Below, piece after piece: positions 60,828 through 61,999 of a stretch of 61,999 bases of DNA. Position 1 is the stretch's first letter, and every line of letters starts with the position of its first letter. The stretch covers positions 1 through 61,999 of the forward strand of contig CAIFER010000002.1 in NCBI GenBank assembly GCA_903789525.1, read 5' to 3'. The notes beneath the pieces are model-generated. The model saw only the letters and a list, made by a program, of their open reading frames with translations, did not search any database and had not been told where the DNA came from. The translations under genes and the position numbers were made by a program. The stretch is from an uncultured Aeriscardovia sp. Its GTDB lineage: Bacteria; Actinomycetota; Actinomycetes; Actinomycetales; Bifidobacteriaceae.

Positions 60828-61703
60828 ATGGCGATAGCAACATATGAGCGTGCAGGGACCGCGTCTCCGCGCTCAGCAATTCAGCACAGTGCTTTGTCTG
60901 AGAGGGCCCAAACCAGGAGTAGCACTCATCAGTGTCTCTGTCTGGCGGTTTCGTCAGCAAGCGGTGGGTGCGGAACGAGTGTCTTTGCGGCTCTTCTTGC
61001 GCTAGCAGCATCACAATCGAGAGCGTCCGAATTGCATGTGAGTTTGGCTGATGCGAGCCCAGACCGGGGTGGATTAGATGTTTTGCTGGGAATGGAGGCG
61101 GATGAGGGGCTGCGGTGGAGTCAAATCCATGCTCCGCTTGGTTCGCTGGATCCACACGCGCTCGTTGAACAATTACCGCAGTGGGAAGGAATTTCGCTGC
61201 TCAGTGCTGATCCATGGAATAACCAGCAAACGCATTCGTGGGAAGTAGACGCTGCGTATGAGGCCTTGTGTCAGGCCTCTGATGTTGTTGTCATCGATTG
61301 TGGAACGGATAGGCACCTTCCGCGCGATCTTGAAACGCGGACGAAGTGTCGAATTCGGTGTTTTGATCTTGTTCCTATGACTGTTCAAGCGGTAGCCAGT
61401 GAGCGAGCACTGATGGAGCAGCATCACATGCGGGGTACACCGATCGCCGGTCTCCTCGTCACTCCGCCTGTCGGATTTTGTTCGTCGAGCCGGAATCGCA
61501 GTTATGGAACGTTAAGCGAGGAAGAAATATGCGCATATCTGAATGTTCCAGTGATGGGGTTATTGAAGCCAGATCCCAGCTTGGCCTCTTCACTTGCGCA
61601 AGGTCTGGGTATTAATCGCATTCCTCCCACATCACGTGCTGTCTTGAACCGGTGTTTGCGCAGTGCATTTTCTTCGTCTTTTGACACGGATACGGGCATG
61701 TGA
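60828..61703 (+). CDS. ssd: Tad-locus CpaE/Ssd-like P-loop protein
   Basis: This protein of about 291 residues has a ParA/CpaE-like fold. The P-loop region is degenerate (SASGGCGTSVFAALLAL, residues 43-59), with Thr where the deviant Walker A Lys would be, as in actinobacterial Ssd proteins. ASDVVVIDCGTD is the Walker B area. GVLKPDPSLASSLAQGLG-like end (GLLKPDPSLASSLAQGL) is typical for CpaE-like C termini. The ATG 60828 start is used because the frame upstream contains no other good start. It is followed by cpaF 54 bp downstream. It is thought to help localise Tad secretion machinery. Confidence 0.82.
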   Translation: MAIATYERAGTASPRSAIQHSALSERAQTRSSTHQCLCLAVSSASGGCGTSVFAALLALAASQSRASELHVSLADASPDRGGLDVLLGMEADEGLRWSQIHAPLGSLDPHALVEQLPQWEGISLLSADPWNNQQTHSWEVDAAYEALCQASDVVVIDCGTDRHLPRDLETRTKCRIRCFDLVPMTVQAVASERALMEQHHMRGTPIAGLLVTPPVGFCSSSRNRSYGTLSEEEICAYLNVPVMGLLKPDPSLASSLAQGLGINRIPPTSRAVLNRCLRSAFSSSFDTDTGM

Positions 61704-61757
61704 AGCAAGTCAGAGGAAGCAAGTCATAGGAAAGTTGAGAAGGCAGAAGGGGCAAGT

Positions 61758-61999
61758 ATGGTGGTGAGTTCTGTTCCTGACGAGTGGGGAGTTCGTTTCG
61801 GCCCATTGGAAGATGTCGCGGCTGACCCTGCTGTGACTGATATTGCCGTTTCTGGAGATGGAACGGTGTGGGCAGATAAGGGTCAGGGCATGATTCCTGT
61901 CACGACGAGAATTCCGTGCCAGTCCTCGATGCTTGTCCGCCAACTTGCCATTAACTTATGTGCGCAACTGGGGGCACGTCTTGATCAATCAAATCCATT
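61758..61999 (+). CDS. CpaF/TadA-type pilus ATPase, N-terminal part (cut by window edge)
   Basis: ATG 61758 follows AGAAGGGGCAAGT and the frame stays open to the window end (80 codons). The visible part, RFGPLEDVAADPAVTDIAVS then GTVWADKGQG and VRQLAINLCAQLGARLDQS, is the N-terminal domain of CpaF-like secretion ATPases (PLEDLLADP-xVTDI type). The ATPase core lies outside the window. It would power assembly of a Flp/Tad pilus together with the preceding Ssd-like protein. Confidence 0.88.
   Translation, partial: MVVSSVPDEWGVRFGPLEDVAADPAVTDIAVSGDGTVWADKGQGMIPVTTRIPCQSSMLVRQLAINLCAQLGARLDQSNP

Noticed and set aside
1-61999. CRISPR arrays and rRNA operons
   Set aside because: No regularly spaced direct repeats of 25-40 bp and no rRNA-like sequence were seen.

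Overview
This 62 kb window looks like a chromosomal segment of an actinobacterium of the family Bifidobacteriaceae. The indications are roughly 50-55% GC, many binding-protein sugar importers and cytoplasmic glycoside hydrolases, LacI and TetR local control, a formate-tetrahydrofolate ligase, the actinobacterial MutT1-type Nudix gene beside ppk, a zinc-free type B ribosomal protein L31, and a Tad-pilus locus starting with a CpaE/Ssd-like gene. The species cannot be named from the sequence. There is no rRNA, CRISPR array, transposase or integrase; one tRNA (Lys) is present.

Layout. (1) 0-4 kb: the tail of an unknown gene with its terminator, a BD-FAE-like esterase, and a head-to-head pair made of a MazG-like nucleotide pyrophosphohydrolase (-) and a GIY-YIG/DUF2075 ATPase (+), a candidate genome-defence or nucleic-acid module. 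(2) 4-14.4 kb: a plant beta-glucan locus with GH5 endoglucanase, GH43, GH31 alpha-xylosidase-like enzyme and GH94 cellobiose phosphorylase, none with a signal peptide, controlled by two paralogous TetR regulators. Together these would dismantle imported xyloglucan or cello-oligosaccharides inside the cell. (3) 14.6-23.3 kb: TadA with a large insertion, a pair of YhgE/Pip membrane proteins with a divergent TetR gene, and an aldo/keto reductase. (4) 23.5-28.8 kb: a sugar ABC importer (lipoprotein plus two permeases) followed by a GH13 alpha-glucosidase. (5) 28.9-37.5 kb: two amino-acid permeases, Fhs, a small HsmA-like membrane protein, a DUF4186 protein, a LacI regulator, a sugar O-acetyltransferase and a SRAP/HMCES-type protein. 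(6) 37.7-40 kb: L31 type B, a small unknown, YhbY, an MGMT-type protein with a histidine-rich leader, and a cupin.

(7) 40-48.6 kb is the least regular part: an orphan excisionase-like HTH gene, two zinc-ribbon/proline-rich/single-TM proteins (one with a frameshift, one with an in-frame stop), a GPH-type transporter with a translationally coupled esterase under a divergent LacI regulator, and tRNA-Lys. Beside the tRNA, on the minus strand, lies a promoter-structured RNA-terminator unit that matches no RNA family I recognise. (8) 48.9-55.5 kb: a complete five-gene dipeptide/oligopeptide ABC operon (minus strand) ending in an unknown gene. (9) 55.8-62 kb: a frameshifted ahpC, a MutT1-like Nudix/phosphatase protein whose phosphatase histidine is replaced, ppk1, a 640 bp AT-rich intergenic region with repeats, a DnaA-box-like sequence and a predicted promoter, then the start of the tad locus (Ssd/CpaE-like, CpaF truncated by the window edge).

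Several breaks are single-base indels or a single stop codon. Either the region is decaying or the assembly carries indel errors; the raw reads would decide. All functional calls rest on reading motifs by eye, without database searches.
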